A stretch of 64,000 nucleotides of DNA from JAAUUE01 sp943370025 (GCA_943370025.1 CALRPI020000015.1:18065-82064), one strand, 5' to 3'; positions 9,362-18,127 are shown, counted from the stretch's first letter. Made by a program: numbers and translations. The notes: generated by a model not told the origin, from the letters alone.

Positions 9362-10291
9362 TTAACCCCAACTTTTAGTACTGAGGACTTGACCTTGGGC
9401 ATGGAGAATAGACTTGGCTCTGGCATGGATGGCATCTTCAAAGCGATCGTTCGTCAACCGCAGAGCTTCGTTATACCTTTTCACTGCTTCGCCGTGATGC
9501 CCGACGCTGGCTAATAGTAATCCCAAGTTGAACCAACCTAGAGCATACTTAGGCGCAAGTTCTAGGCATCTATTATAGGCAGTGAAGGACTCAGAGAATT
9601 TGTTGATATTGGCGTAGGTGGTGCCGAGATAATCCCAAGCAATGTAGTAGTTAGGGGCAATTTCTATACACTTTAGATAGGCACTAACGGCATCTTCATG
9701 CTTTTCTAGATAGTACAAACTGCTGCCAATCACTTCCCAAGCTAAATAATATTGAGGGTCGATCGCCAGAGATTTTTCCGCAGATTGAATAGCTTCCGGA
9801 TAGTTGCCTAATTGATAGAAGGCATGACCCAGAGCTTGCCAACTTTGGGGCAGGTCAGGATTATGGTCAATTGCCTGCTGGAAAGCGGCGATCGCCTCGC
9901 CATAATCTCCTTGGTCAGTGAAAGCTAGACCTAAATTGTGCCATGCCCAATAGTAGGCTGGGTCTAGGGCAATACTTTGCTGATAGGCGGCGATCGCTCC
10001 AGTCAAATCTCCGTTGTTGTAGAGTTGGTAGCCTTTTTGTAGCCAATCTTCAGCAGTTTTGGTGGTTTCCGGACTGGGATGTTGCTGGTCATAGAGCTGA
10101 TGGGCATGGTGCTTGGCTGCCGTTGCCTCCTCTGGGCGATCGAGCTGGGTGAGGGCGATGGCTTTTTTCTCCCAGGTATTATAATCTTCAGGATTCGCCT
10201 CTATAGATTGCTCTAAGTAATCCAAAGCTGCTACATAGTCACCAGTGACTAATTTTTCTAAGCCATGATTGTATAGTTCTTTTGCGTCCAT
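9362..10291 (-). CDS. TPR protein
   Basis: About 309 residues of tetratricopeptide repeats. One unit (residues about 5-38) is separated by a charged linker (HPSPETTKTAEDW) from at least five consecutive units, with landmarks such as YYWAWHNLGLAFTDQGDYGE and YYIAWDYLGTTYANINKFSE. No signal peptide or membrane helix; it is probably a cytoplasmic scaffold. The open frame extends to an ATG at 10330, but the Met at 10291 starts the repeat architecture directly and has GGGA a few bases upstream, so I prefer it. The YYWAW motif resembles the DYWAWY signature of the TPR protein at 5785-6735, suggesting the two are paralogues. Partner unknown. Confidence 0.82.
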   Translation of the reverse strand: MDAKELYNHGLEKLVTGDYVAALDYLEQSIEANPEDYNTWEKKAIALTQLDRPEEATAAKHHAHQLYDQQHPSPETTKTAEDWLQKGYQLYNNGDLTGAIAAYQQSIALDPAYYWAWHNLGLAFTDQGDYGEAIAAFQQAIDHNPDLPQSWQALGHAFYQLGNYPEAIQSAEKSLAIDPQYYLAWEVIGSSLYYLEKHEDAVSAYLKCIEIAPNYYIAWDYLGTTYANINKFSESFTAYNRCLELAPKYALGWFNLGLLLASVGHHGEAVKRYNEALRLTNDRFEDAIHARAKSILHAQGQVLSTKSWG

Positions 10292-10455
10292 TGATTCCCA
10301 AGTAATTCTAGTTAAAAACATCATAATCAAATTCTGTCCCCCACCACTAGGAGCAAAGATGCAACGCTACTATAAATAAGGGCACAAAACCGACCTTAGT
10401 TTCAACTTAATGTCAAAGGTAGTCACAGAATGCTGTAAGAAAACTCTTTTCCCCC

Positions 10456-12369
10456 ATGTCCCTAATTCGTCCCCTGACTACAGAAATAATTCATCTAATT
10501 GCCGCTGGAGAAGTCATTGATTCTCTAGGGGCGATCGTGCGGGAGTTGGTGGAAAATTCTTTGGATGCGGGGGCAGACCGATTGGTGGTGAATGTTTCTC
10601 CAGAACATTGGCAGGTGCGGGTGGCGGATAATGGCGTGGGGATGGGTTTAGAAGATTTGCGCTGTTGTGCCACACCGCATAGTACTAGCAAGATCCACGA
10701 TCGTCAAGATTTAGCCCACATCGGCACGCTGGGATTTCGGGGGGAAGGTCTGCATAGTTTGGCAACCTTGGCAGATTTAGAAATTCTCAGTCGCCCGGAA
10801 GCTAGTAACGGTGGCTGGAGGGTGGTTTATGACCAGTTGGGGGAAGCGGTAATTGAAGAACCCTGTGCGATCGCTCCCGGTACGGTGGTGACGGTGAGTA
10901 ATTTATTTAACAACTGGCAAAATCGTCGGGATGCCCTGCCATCTCCAGCCCAGCAATTGCGCTTGGTGCAGCAAACCCTATGGCAGATTGCCCTGTGTCA
11001 TCCCCAGGTGACTTGGCAAGTCCAGAAAGCCCATCAACCTTGGTTTCGGATCAGCCCGGGGCAGAGTGGTAAGGAAATTTTGCTGCAAATTCTCAATCAA
11101 GTCCAGCCCACGGATCTACAATACCTCCAGTTAGTAGAAACCCTCGCCCCTTCTCCCAAGGGGGGAGAGGCGCAAATTGCCCTTACCTCAAACCCCTCTC
11201 CTAAGGAGGAAGAGGGGCTAAGAAATACTCAAGGTTTTGGTGAGGAGAAATCAGACCTCACCCCAAACCCCTCTCCCTTGGGAGAGGGTCTAAGAGCAGA
11301 GATGAGTTTTAGTCTCAACTCTGCTCTTGAAGTAGAAGCAGGGCTAAGAAATACCAAGATTGAGATCGTGATTGGATTGCCCGATCGAGCGACTCGCCGC
11401 CGTCCTGATTGGGTGCGGGTGGCGGTAAATGGCAGGATGATTAAATCTCCAGAGTTAGAGCAGACTATTTTGGGAGCAATGACTCGGATGCTGCCGCGCG
11501 ATCGCTATCCTATTTGTTTTTTGCATCTCACCATTCCTCCAGATCAGGTGGATTGGAACCGCCATCCGGCAAAATCAGAAATTTATCTCCACAATGCTGA
11601 CCATTGGCAAGAACAGGTGAAAGCCATTATTGCCCAAGCCCTCAGCCTCAACCCAGCTACCATTCCTGAAGCCAACTACTCTCAACGGGTGGGAAAATTG
11701 ATCACTGCGGCAGAATCCTCGGCATCTTATCAGACTGCTTATCGATCGATCGCTCCATCTGCCGACCCCAATGCAGATATAATTACCGACCCAGATTCCC
11801 CGCCAAGCCCTGAGTCGAAACTGCTCCTGAATCCCCTCAGAGCCATAGCACAAGTCCACAACACCTATATTGTGGCGGAGCATAGCTCTGGGTTGTGGTT
11901 AGTGGAACAGCATATTGCCCACGAACGGGTGCTTTATGAAGAGTTGTGCGATCGCTGGCAACTCCTGCCCCTTGAACCCGCCGTGATCCTCAGCCATCTT
12001 GCCCCCAGACAACTGGAAAATTTACAAAAGTTAGACTTAGATATTGCTAGTTTTGGGGAACAACTCTGGGCTGTGCGGAGTGCGCCTGCTCCTTTAATCC
12101 ATCGAGAAGATTGTGCGGCTGCTTTGATGGAACTGAGTCAAGGAGGAGACTTGCAAACGGCACAGGTGGCGATCGCCTGTCGCACCGCTATTCGTAATGG
12201 CACTCCCCTAACTTTGCCCGAAATGCAAACCCTCCTTGATCGATGGCAAAATACTCGTCACCCCCGCACCTGTCCCCACGGCAGACCCATCTATTTACCC
12301 CTAGAAGAATCTAGTCTATCCCGCTTTTTCCGCCGCCACTGGGTGATTGGCAAGAGTCATGGAATTTAA
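10456..12369 (+). CDS. mutL: DNA mismatch repair protein MutL
   Basis: MutL couples mismatch recognition by MutS to downstream repair. The N-terminal GHKL ATPase is complete: ELVENSLDAGA (Asn box), DNGVGM and GFRGEGLHSL. A transducer domain follows with DRATRRRPDWVRVAVNGR. The C-terminal dimerisation domain includes LVEQHIAHERVLYEEL and, near the end, CPHGRP. The endonuclease motif of MutL proteins is DQHAxxExxxxE; here the first residue is Glu and the fourth is Ile, so metal-dependent nicking is uncertain. Between the ATPase and transducer portions (residues about 231-300) lies an in-frame insertion of dispersed-repeat DNA translated as NPSPKEEEGL and TPNPSPLGEGL-like units, absent from typical MutL. 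The ATG at 10456 is clear; mutL is not in an operon with mutS here. Confidence 0.93.
   Translation: MSLIRPLTTEIIHLIAAGEVIDSLGAIVRELVENSLDAGADRLVVNVSPEHWQVRVADNGVGMGLEDLRCCATPHSTSKIHDRQDLAHIGTLGFRGEGLHSLATLADLEILSRPEASNGGWRVVYDQLGEAVIEEPCAIAPGTVVTVSNLFNNWQNRRDALPSPAQQLRLVQQTLWQIALCHPQVTWQVQKAHQPWFRISPGQSGKEILLQILNQVQPTDLQYLQLVETLAPSPKGGEAQIALTSNPSPKEEEGLRNTQGFGEEKSDLTPNPSPLGEGLRAEMSFSLNSALEVEAGLRNTKIEIVIGLPDRATRRRPDWVRVAVNGRMIKSPELEQTILGAMTRMLPRDRYPICFLHLTIPPDQVDWNRHPAKSEIYLHNADHWQEQVKAIIAQALSLNPATIPEANYSQRVGKLITAAESSASYQTAYRSIAPSADPNADIITDPDSPPSPESKLLLNPLRAIAQVHNTYIVAEHSSGLWLVEQHIAHERVLYEELCDRWQLLPLEPAVILSHLAPRQLENLQKLDLDIASFGEQLWAVRSAPAPLIHREDCAAALMELSQGGDLQTAQVAIACRTAIRNGTPLTLPEMQTLLDRWQNTRHPRTCPHGRPIYLPLEESSLSRFFRRHWVIGKSHGI
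11145..11354 (+). repeat. Short dispersed repeats inserted in frame in mutL
   Basis: Three purine/pyrimidine-asymmetric units of the CCCCTCTCC...GGAGAGG type, each a small hairpin. A 14-bp direct repeat, GGGCTAAGAAATAC, occurs at 11215 and 11341, 126 bp apart (42 codons), which keeps the frame. This family of repeats is common in cyanobacterial intergenic DNA. Confidence 0.8.
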
Positions 12370-12425
12370 TTTGTGCTATCCCCTTGTCAATTAGAAAAAT
12401 TCAGCCTATACTAAGGAAAGACGAC

Positions 12426-12498
<73 letters not shown>

Positions 12499-12508
12499 TT
12501 TACCCCCT

Positions 12509-12540
12509 AGCCCAGTACTAAAAAGGTACTGGGCTTTTGG
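12509..12540 (+). terminator. Terminator of the tRNA gene
   Basis: AGCCCAGTAC and GTACTGGGCT form a perfect 10-bp stem around a 7-nt loop, followed by TTTTGG. It starts 11 bp after the tRNA. Confidence 0.85.
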
Positions 12541-12595
12541 TTTAATCAAATTTCCTAAAATACTCCGTTTCATCTTTTGCGATCGTCATAATTGC

Positions 12596-12625
12596 TTGAC
12601 ATCTGCAAACCCTTGTAGTTATGAT
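12596..12625 (+). promoter_or_regulatory. Near-consensus sigma-70 promoter of sbpA
   Basis: TTGACA (12596-12601) and TATGAT (12620-12625) are separated by 18 bp. Transcription would begin near 12632, about 48 bases before the sbpA ATG. The TTG of the -35 box is the first possible in-frame start of the longest open frame, which shows that frame is over-extended. Confidence 0.75.
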
Positions 12626-12679
12626 GCATTCAGCAAATACATTATCTCTACAGACTTACCGGAGATTATAGGAGGATTT

Positions 12680-13822
12680 ATGGAAATATCAATAAAATTG
12701 CTGCAACAAATAAAAAGGTCTTGGCGGTTTATCGCTTTATTTTTGGTGGGAGTATTTTTGACTGGGGCGATCGCTGCCTGTGGTGCCAGTACAACGAATA
12801 CAGCTAGTAGTCCCGCTGGGACTGGTAGTCCTGCGGCTAGTCCCGCTGCTACTGGTAGTCCTACGGCGGCTAGTAGCCCCAAGCCAGATGTAGAATTAAC
12901 CTTGGTTTCTTTTGCTGTCACCAAGGAAGCCTATACAGGAATTATTCCTAAATTCACTGCCAAATGGAAGAAAGAACAAAATCAAAATGTCACATTTAAG
13001 CAGAGCTATGGTGGTTCTGGTAGTCAAACCCGCGCTGTCTTAGACGGATTGGAAGCAGATATTGTGCACCTAGCTCTAGAGCCGGACACGGCAAGGATAG
13101 AAAAAGCTGGTTTGATTGATGCAGGTTGGCAGAAAGAAGTCCCTAATGATGGCATTGTTTCTAAATCCGTAGGTGCACTTATTGTCCGTAATGGCAACCC
13201 CAAAGGTATCAAAACTTGGACAGACTTAGGCAAAGAAGGTGTGGCAGTAGTTACCGCCGACCCGAAAACCTCTGGGGGAGCAAGATGGAATATTTTAGGT
13301 CTCTGGGGTTCTGTGACTAAAACAGGAGGAGATGAGGCAAAAGCAACTCAACTGATTACTCAAGTCGTAAAAAATGCTCCTGCCTTACCTAAGGATGCAC
13401 GGGAGGCATCGGATGCCTTCTTGAAGAAGGAGCAGGGAGATGTGTTGATCAACTACGAGAATGAAGTAATTCTGGCTAATATCAAGGGTGAGAAAACTGA
13501 GTATGTGATTCCTGATGTGAATATTTCTATTGATAACCCGATCTCTGTAGTAGATAAAAATGCCACGAAGCATAATGTCAAGGAAGTAGCCGATGCTTTT
13601 GTACAGTATCTTTTTACCCCAGAAGCACAGACGGAGTTTGCTAAGGTAGGCTTCCGTCCAGTAGATGAAACTGTGGCGAAACAAAAGGAATTTACTGATA
13701 AATTTCCTGCGATTAAAACTCTTTTTACTGCCAAAGATTTAGGCGGTTGGGAGGCAATTAATAAGCAATTCTTTGCTGAAGGTGCTTTATTTGATAAGGT
13801 AGCATCCCAAGTTAGGAAATAG
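12680..13822 (+). CDS. sbpA: Sulfate ABC transporter substrate-binding lipoprotein
   Basis: A periplasmic sulfate (or thiosulfate) binding protein of the SbpA/CysP family. The start is the ATG at 12680, with GGAGG 4 bases upstream; the open frame reaches back to 12596 but that part overlaps the promoter. A lipoprotein signal ends in AIAAC (residues about 20-33), followed by a low-complexity Ala/Ser/Thr/Gly/Pro linker. The binding domain contains SYGGSGSQTRAVLDGLEAD, ALEPD and the DPKTSGGARWN segment typical of the sulfate-binding family. No cysT/cysW/cysA genes for the membrane and ATPase subunits are in the window, so it must work with components encoded elsewhere. Confidence 0.93.
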   Translation: MEISIKLLQQIKRSWRFIALFLVGVFLTGAIAACGASTTNTASSPAGTGSPAASPAATGSPTAASSPKPDVELTLVSFAVTKEAYTGIIPKFTAKWKKEQNQNVTFKQSYGGSGSQTRAVLDGLEADIVHLALEPDTARIEKAGLIDAGWQKEVPNDGIVSKSVGALIVRNGNPKGIKTWTDLGKEGVAVVTADPKTSGGARWNILGLWGSVTKTGGDEAKATQLITQVVKNAPALPKDAREASDAFLKKEQGDVLINYENEVILANIKGEKTEYVIPDVNISIDNPISVVDKNATKHNVKEVADAFVQYLFTPEAQTEFAKVGFRPVDETVAKQKEFTDKFPAIKTLFTAKDLGGWEAINKQFFAEGALFDKVASQVRK

Positions 13823-13835
13823 TTCAGAGATCGAG

Positions 13836-13870
13836 AATAATTTCTCGTGCCGCAGGCACGAGAAATTATT
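13836..13870. terminator. Bidirectional terminator
   Basis: A perfect 16-bp inverted repeat (AATAATTTCTCGTGCC) around a GCA loop, between the convergent sbpA and DALR-domain genes, 13 bp after the sbpA stop and 4 bp before the other stop. Confidence 0.88.
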
Positions 13871-13874
13871 TTGA

Positions 13875-14867
13875 TTAGAGTTCTGAGGGAGCGATCGCTC
13901 CCAGATAGGTGACCAATAGTTCTTGCAATCCCCATCTGGTAATGACAATTAGCCCTAACCTCGCTTGGGCAGTGGGCAAATCTTTTAATCTTGTCTCACC
14001 AAAAATCTGGCTGTAGCGATCGAAGTTAGCAAAACCTCGACTAATTTCCGTTGCTAACCTCAGCCATTTTTGAATAGATTTTCGGTTTTTTGTGGAGTCT
14101 TGATAGGCATCAAATTCATCTACTAAGTTAACCAGAAGATTAACTAAGTATCGTTCTTGAGGAATTGTTAATCTCAACTTTCCCTGCTCATCTAACCAAG
14201 GAATTGCTGAAGGCAAATAAATTTGCCATGGGTCTAGTAATTGTTTCTGTGATTGATTCTGTAATTGATGTTGTAATTGCTCCGGCGATTGCTCCCCTAA
14301 TTGAATCAATTTCTCCCTAGCTGCCAATCTTAAAAGAGAGCAGCAACGAGCATGGGCAGACTGGATTGGTAGATGATTAATGATCTCTGGATCAATTTGC
14401 GAATTATTTTTTTGATCAGCAGATGATTGTAATCTTAGCTGTTCTAACCATTGGGCAAGGGTGCGATCGCTCACCCGCAGATCAATTATTCCTCGATCGA
14501 TAACTTGGGGCTGAACACTAAGAAAAGGCAGATTAATATTTTGCTTATCTTGTTGATTAGAAAGTAATGAATTATTTAATTTGGCAACTAATTTCTCTGC
14601 TATTTCCCCAGCAGAAATACCCCACCGAGGAGCAAGTTGGAGAGCCAAGGCACACTGATAACTAACACAATTTTCTAAGCTTTTCTGACCAGTCTCCTCG
14701 GTTTGAACAGTGTTGATTTGAAAAGTGTTGATAGAGGATTGATGCCCCAGTCGGAAATCTTGACCATAGCTTTGACCGTAGTTACGCAGGGGAATCTCGG
14801 CTATTTCCAACCCCCACGAACTAGTTACCTCCACCAGCCATGCTTGCAATATTCTTTTAAGACCCAT
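13875..14867 (-). CDS. ArgS-like protein without catalytic core (DALR domain)
   Basis: The C-terminal half resembles the DALR anticodon-binding domain of arginyl-tRNA synthetase: HARCCSLLRLA, then NLLVNLVDEFDAYQDS, and the ending LVITRWGLQELLVTYLGAIAP matches ArgS C-termini. The N-terminal part has SYQCALALQLAPRWGISAGE followed by IAEKLVAKL, like the ArgS N-terminal tRNA-recognition domain. The HIGH and KMSKS catalytic domain is absent, so it cannot charge tRNA in the normal way. It may bind tRNA-Arg or act as an accessory factor; this is inference. The open frame extends to an ATG at 14933 inside a repeat element. The Met at 14867, just outside the element, starts with natural sequence and is my choice (330 residues). 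Confidence 0.72.
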   Translation of the reverse strand: MGLKRILQAWLVEVTSSWGLEIAEIPLRNYGQSYGQDFRLGHQSSINTFQINTVQTEETGQKSLENCVSYQCALALQLAPRWGISAGEIAEKLVAKLNNSLLSNQQDKQNINLPFLSVQPQVIDRGIIDLRVSDRTLAQWLEQLRLQSSADQKNNSQIDPEIINHLPIQSAHARCCSLLRLAAREKLIQLGEQSPEQLQHQLQNQSQKQLLDPWQIYLPSAIPWLDEQGKLRLTIPQERYLVNLLVNLVDEFDAYQDSTKNRKSIQKWLRLATEISRGFANFDRYSQIFGETRLKDLPTAQARLGLIVITRWGLQELLVTYLGAIAPSEL

Positions 14868-14868
14868 A

Positions 14869-14970
14869 TATAGCCGTCCTAAATCATTTTCTAACATTTG
14901 CCAAGTTAATCTGTTTCTGCTAAATGACTTCACCCGCCTTTGGCGGGTGAAATCATTTAGGATTGCTATA
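14869..14970 (-). repeat. MITE-like element family R3, copy 1
   Basis: 102 bp with terminal inverted repeats TATAGC(C/A)(G/A)TCCTAAAT and an internal hairpin CACCCGCC/GGCGGGTG. Copy 2 (19725-19826) is also 102 bp in the opposite orientation. Its edge lies one base upstream of the likely start codon of the DALR-domain gene and would provide that gene's AGGA ribosome-binding site. Confidence 0.8.
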
Positions 14971-15028
14971 GCTTGGTGATTCTCATGCCGTTTTACTAAA
15001 TGCTTGATACAAAGCTGCGTCAGGATTT

Positions 15029-15063
15029 AAATCAAGAAAAGGATTTCACCCTTTTCTTGATTT
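15029..15063 (-). terminator. Terminator after the ABC permease gene
   Basis: A perfect 14-bp stem, AAATCAAGAAAAGG paired with CCTTTTCTTGATTT, with a 7-nt loop. It lies 5 bp beyond the permease stop codon in the direction of transcription. Confidence 0.8.
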
Positions 15064-15067
15064 GCTA

Positions 15068-16090
15068 TCAGTGCTTATCATAGGGCTGGCCGTCGGCTGC
15101 TGGCGGTGTAGCTTTGCCACCGAAACCAGCCAAGACGATGACAGTCAAAATATAGGGGATTGCTTGATATGCCTGAGAAGGAATGGCATTCAACCAAGAA
15201 CCAGCCCCTGCTGCTGAGGTAACACTGGCGGTGCGAATTTGGATCGCTGTGCCAACTCCAAATAATAGCGATGCTCCCAATGCCCCAAAGGGAGTCCACC
15301 GCCCAAAAATCATTGCTGCTAGGGCAATAAATCCTCGTCCTGCACTCATCCTCAGGGTGAAATTTCCCACCTGCTCTAGGGTGAGCCAAACCCCCGCCAG
15401 ACCAGCGATCGCCCCCCCAAGGATCGTATTGATATACCGAACTCGATAAACATCTATCCCCACCGTATCTGCGGCACGGGGATGCTCTCCCACAGCCCTA
15501 GTCCGCAATCCCCAAGGGGTGTAAAACAATACGTAGTGAATCACCACAGCCAAGAGCATCATGGCATAGACGATCGGCTGATGGCTGAAAAATAACTGCC
15601 CTAAAACAGGAATCTGACTCAACAAAGGAATGGGCAAAGGAGGAAAAGTCCCCGGTGAAGTAGGTGCACCACTGCCTGTGGTCATCCAACGCTGAAACAC
15701 CCAACCCGTCACCCCCCACGCCAAGATATTGATCACCGTGCCGCTAATGATCTGGTCGGCTTTGAAATGAATGGAGATGACACCGTGGAACCAGCCAATT
15801 AATGCCCCCGTTAAGAGTCCAGCGATTAATCCTAATAACAAACTGATCATGGCGGCGGGGATTGCTGCCGGAGTGCCGATCGCTGGATTACCCGCCATCG
15901 CCAACAGGGGCACATTCACATACATTGCTACCAATTGAGCCACCATCGCGCTAGTGAGCATCATGCCTTCAATGGCAATATTCACCACTCCTGCCCGCTC
16001 TGACATAATTCCTGAAAAAGCTCCTAGGGCGATCGGTGTCGCCGTAATCAGAGCTAGACGTGCAAGACCAACGATCGTATCTAAATCCAT
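15068..16090 (-). CDS. ABC transporter permease (BPD_transp_2, BmpA/nucleoside class)
   Basis: A 340-residue integral membrane permease with about nine hydrophobic segments. The region ERAGVVNIAIEGMML near residues 31-45 and the cytoplasmic loop GLRTRAVGEHPRAADTVGID are hallmarks of the YufQ/RnsC-type subunit of the transporters that import nucleosides (or related base/riboflavin compounds) with a BmpA lipoprotein. Such systems need a second permease, an ATPase with two cassettes and a binding protein; none is adjacent here, so the gene is an orphan or its partners lie elsewhere. The start ATG at 16090 gives a typical N-terminus. Substrate is not resolved by sequence. A strong terminator follows. 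Confidence 0.88.
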   Translation of the reverse strand: MDLDTIVGLARLALITATPIALGAFSGIMSERAGVVNIAIEGMMLTSAMVAQLVAMYVNVPLLAMAGNPAIGTPAAIPAAMISLLLGLIAGLLTGALIGWFHGVISIHFKADQIISGTVINILAWGVTGWVFQRWMTTGSGAPTSPGTFPPLPIPLLSQIPVLGQLFFSHQPIVYAMMLLAVVIHYVLFYTPWGLRTRAVGEHPRAADTVGIDVYRVRYINTILGGAIAGLAGVWLTLEQVGNFTLRMSAGRGFIALAAMIFGRWTPFGALGASLLFGVGTAIQIRTASVTSAAGAGSWLNAIPSQAYQAIPYILTVIVLAGFGGKATPPAADGQPYDKH

Positions 16091-16163
16091 AGGAATTTTG
16101 CAGGTAAGGGATTTTTCAGCCTAAATTTTAGCAGCAATATAGCGGTTCTAATTGATTTATACC

Positions 16164-16246
16164 AGCAATGATTCTAAGGAAACACAGTTTCCTTTTTTTG
16201 GGAATAAGAAGGGGGGGGGCAAAGCACTCCCCCTTCTTATAAGATG
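16164..16246 (-). repeat. Hairpin element family R4, copy 1
   Basis: Two adjacent hairpins: AAGGAAACACAGTTTCCTT, and an AAGAAGGGGGG arm paired with CCCCCTTCTT. The reverse complement matches 27512-27588 over the AAAAAAGGAAACTGTGTTTC core and the CATCTTATAAG end. It fills part of the 544-bp gap upstream of the NB-ARC gene. Confidence 0.7.
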
Positions 16247-16556
16247 CAGTATCCCCAACCTTGCTCAAACAGGCTCTGGGAAACAACCATCGTTATGAAT
16301 ACAACCAGACTTATGACTAATCGTCATCCCCGGCGGAAGTAGTTGAGACATAACAACTAAATGTATATAAGCACAGTCTATATATACAAAAGCTAGAGAA
16401 ATTAAGACAGATCTAATGACGTAATCCTGAAGCACTTTTCTACCTCTCAATTAACTAATTAAGGATTGAGCAACTTAATATGTATTTCTGGCAACTAAAT
16501 TGCTCCATGACTAGACCATACCAAGAGCTTCATTGCTTGTCAGTCGCCTCTAGTCG

Positions 16557-16582
16557 GGACTTTGGCGGGTTGCCTTAGTTGG
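16557..16582 (+). repeat. Left arm of an inverted repeat flanking the NB-ARC/TPR genes
   Basis: GGACTTTGGCGGGTTGCCTT here resembles the reverse complement of 19405-19432 (GACTTTAGTGGGGTTGCCTT), differing by two substitutions and one indel. The sequence around it (16550-16612) also carries GTCGGG four times. The rest of the 16247-16556 gap shows no gene. Confidence 0.5.
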
Positions 16583-16634
16583 TGGAAGTCGGGTTTAGTC
16601 GGGTCGGACAGGAGAAATCGTCTAAATCTGAAGT

Positions 16635-18125
16635 ATGATTAGGAGAAATATTTCTCTAAAAACTATGGACGTTGAGGCGACACTAGAACTAGCTAAAAGA
16701 TTGATTTTGGCGCAAACAGAAAAGCAGTTTAATGATCTACAAACCTATATCCTCCAAGGTGCTTTAGAAGGAAAAACCCTCCGAGAAATTGCTGAGTTCC
16801 ACAGATATAACGAGAGCCATGTCAAGGAAGTCAGTACTAAATTGTGGAAGATTCTTTCTGCTGCCCTAGGAGAATCGGTCACAAAAAGGAATGTGCGATC
16901 GATCCTCAAGCAGTACCTACACCTAGAAAAACAGAGACTACAACCTTCATCTTCAGAAAACACCTCCGGCAGCAATTCCGGCAGCAATTCTGGTAACAAT
17001 ATCGGCAACGATAGTCCGATCGCCTACCAACGGGGCATGTGGATTCCCAATTTGCGATGTCGCCAAGTTTTGGGTAGAGATCAGTTCCGAGAAGAAATAT
17101 TACAGCGTCTCAGCGATCGGCAAGAAGACTTAATCCTGTCCCTCTGTGGCAGTGCTGGCTATGGTAAAACCGAAGTCGCTTGTCTGGTGGCAAAGGCGGC
17201 GGTGGAGAAAAATCTTTTTACTGATGTACTCTGGGTCAAAGCCAGAGATACAGAGTTTTTGGATGGTCGGATCAGCAATCAAGACAAAGATGAATCCCTA
17301 AGTTGGCTGCAACTCCTGCAAGAGATTGCCCATCAATTAGATGGTTGTTCGGTGAATCAAGTCCGCCAGCGCCTCAAACAAGAGAAGAGGCTGATCATTT
17401 TAGACAATGCAGAAACTGCCCAATTAGAGGATATTCTCCCCCAGCTAAATCAAATGCTCAACCCTAGTCGGGTGTTGCTCACTAGTCGATTTCAAACCCA
17501 TGCTGCCTATGTGGGATTAATTAATATTCCTGCTTTGGAAAAAAGATTTGCTGATCAGCTATTACAAGATGAGGCGAAACGGAAAAACGTACCAGCACTT
17601 CTACAGGCAAGACCGGAGCAACTAGACAAGATTTATGAACTATCTTGTGGTGCGCCTTTAGCATTGCATTTCGTTGTCGGGCGGGTGTTGGATGATGGCA
17701 GGTTGGAGCCAGTTCTCTCAGCCCTGAAACAGGCTAGTGGAGATGTGGAGAAAATCTATGAGTTTTCCTTAAATACAGCTTGGCAGCGGATTAGTGAGGT
17801 CACCAAAAATCTCCTCTACTATATGGGGAATGCCGATGCTGGGGTGACTGGAGAAGAATTATTAGGCACTAGTCAAGTAGAAGAAACGGCGTGGCATGTA
17901 GCTCAACGAGAACTCAAGCGCTGGTATTTGATGGAGGAAGAAAAAGATGCCAAGGGTAGGGCTAGATATAATTTGCATCCGTGGGTAAGACGGAGTTTGC
18001 GGGGAGGTTTAGTAGAAAGATGGCAGGATCGATCGATCTCAGAGTGGGAAGATATTGCCAGACGAAAATATGGTTTAGTTGATCTTGATGAAGAGGAAGA
18101 ATCAGAGGATTCAATAGAAGATTAA
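16635..18125 (+). CDS. NB-ARC (STAND) ATPase with N-terminal helical HTH-like domain
   Basis: A 496-residue signalling ATPase. Residues about 11-105 resemble the N-terminal HTH-like domain found on vWA-MoxR-associated (vMAP) and NB-ARC proteins of cyanobacteria (GKTLREIAEFHRYNESHVKE). A Ser/Asn/Gly-rich linker leads to NB-ARC: Walker A GSAGYGKTE near residue 173, Walker B RLIILDNAE near 252, and a GAPLALHFVVGRVL segment as the GxP (GLPL-like) motif. A winged-helix region and an acidic tail end the protein. STAND ATPases usually carry their own sensor repeats; here the likely repeats sit in the next gene. The start could be the ATG at 16665 (MDVEATLELAKRL) instead of 16635. Role unknown: regulatory or defence. 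Confidence 0.8.
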   Translation: MIRRNISLKTMDVEATLELAKRLILAQTEKQFNDLQTYILQGALEGKTLREIAEFHRYNESHVKEVSTKLWKILSAALGESVTKRNVRSILKQYLHLEKQRLQPSSSENTSGSNSGSNSGNNIGNDSPIAYQRGMWIPNLRCRQVLGRDQFREEILQRLSDRQEDLILSLCGSAGYGKTEVACLVAKAAVEKNLFTDVLWVKARDTEFLDGRISNQDKDESLSWLQLLQEIAHQLDGCSVNQVRQRLKQEKRLIILDNAETAQLEDILPQLNQMLNPSRVLLTSRFQTHAAYVGLINIPALEKRFADQLLQDEAKRKNVPALLQARPEQLDKIYELSCGAPLALHFVVGRVLDDGRLEPVLSALKQASGDVEKIYEFSLNTAWQRISEVTKNLLYYMGNADAGVTGEELLGTSQVEETAWHVAQRELKRWYLMEEEKDAKGRARYNLHPWVRRSLRGGLVERWQDRSISEWEDIARRKYGLVDLDEEEESEDSIED

Positions 18126-18127
18126 TC

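Noticed and set aside
12596..12679. Upstream extension of the sbpA frame
   Set aside because: It starts at a TTG inside the -35 box and covers the promoter; the ATG at 12680 has GGAGG before it.
14869..14933. N-terminal 22 residues of the DALR protein
   Set aside because: They are encoded within a repeat element whose second copy lies elsewhere; not likely to be native protein.
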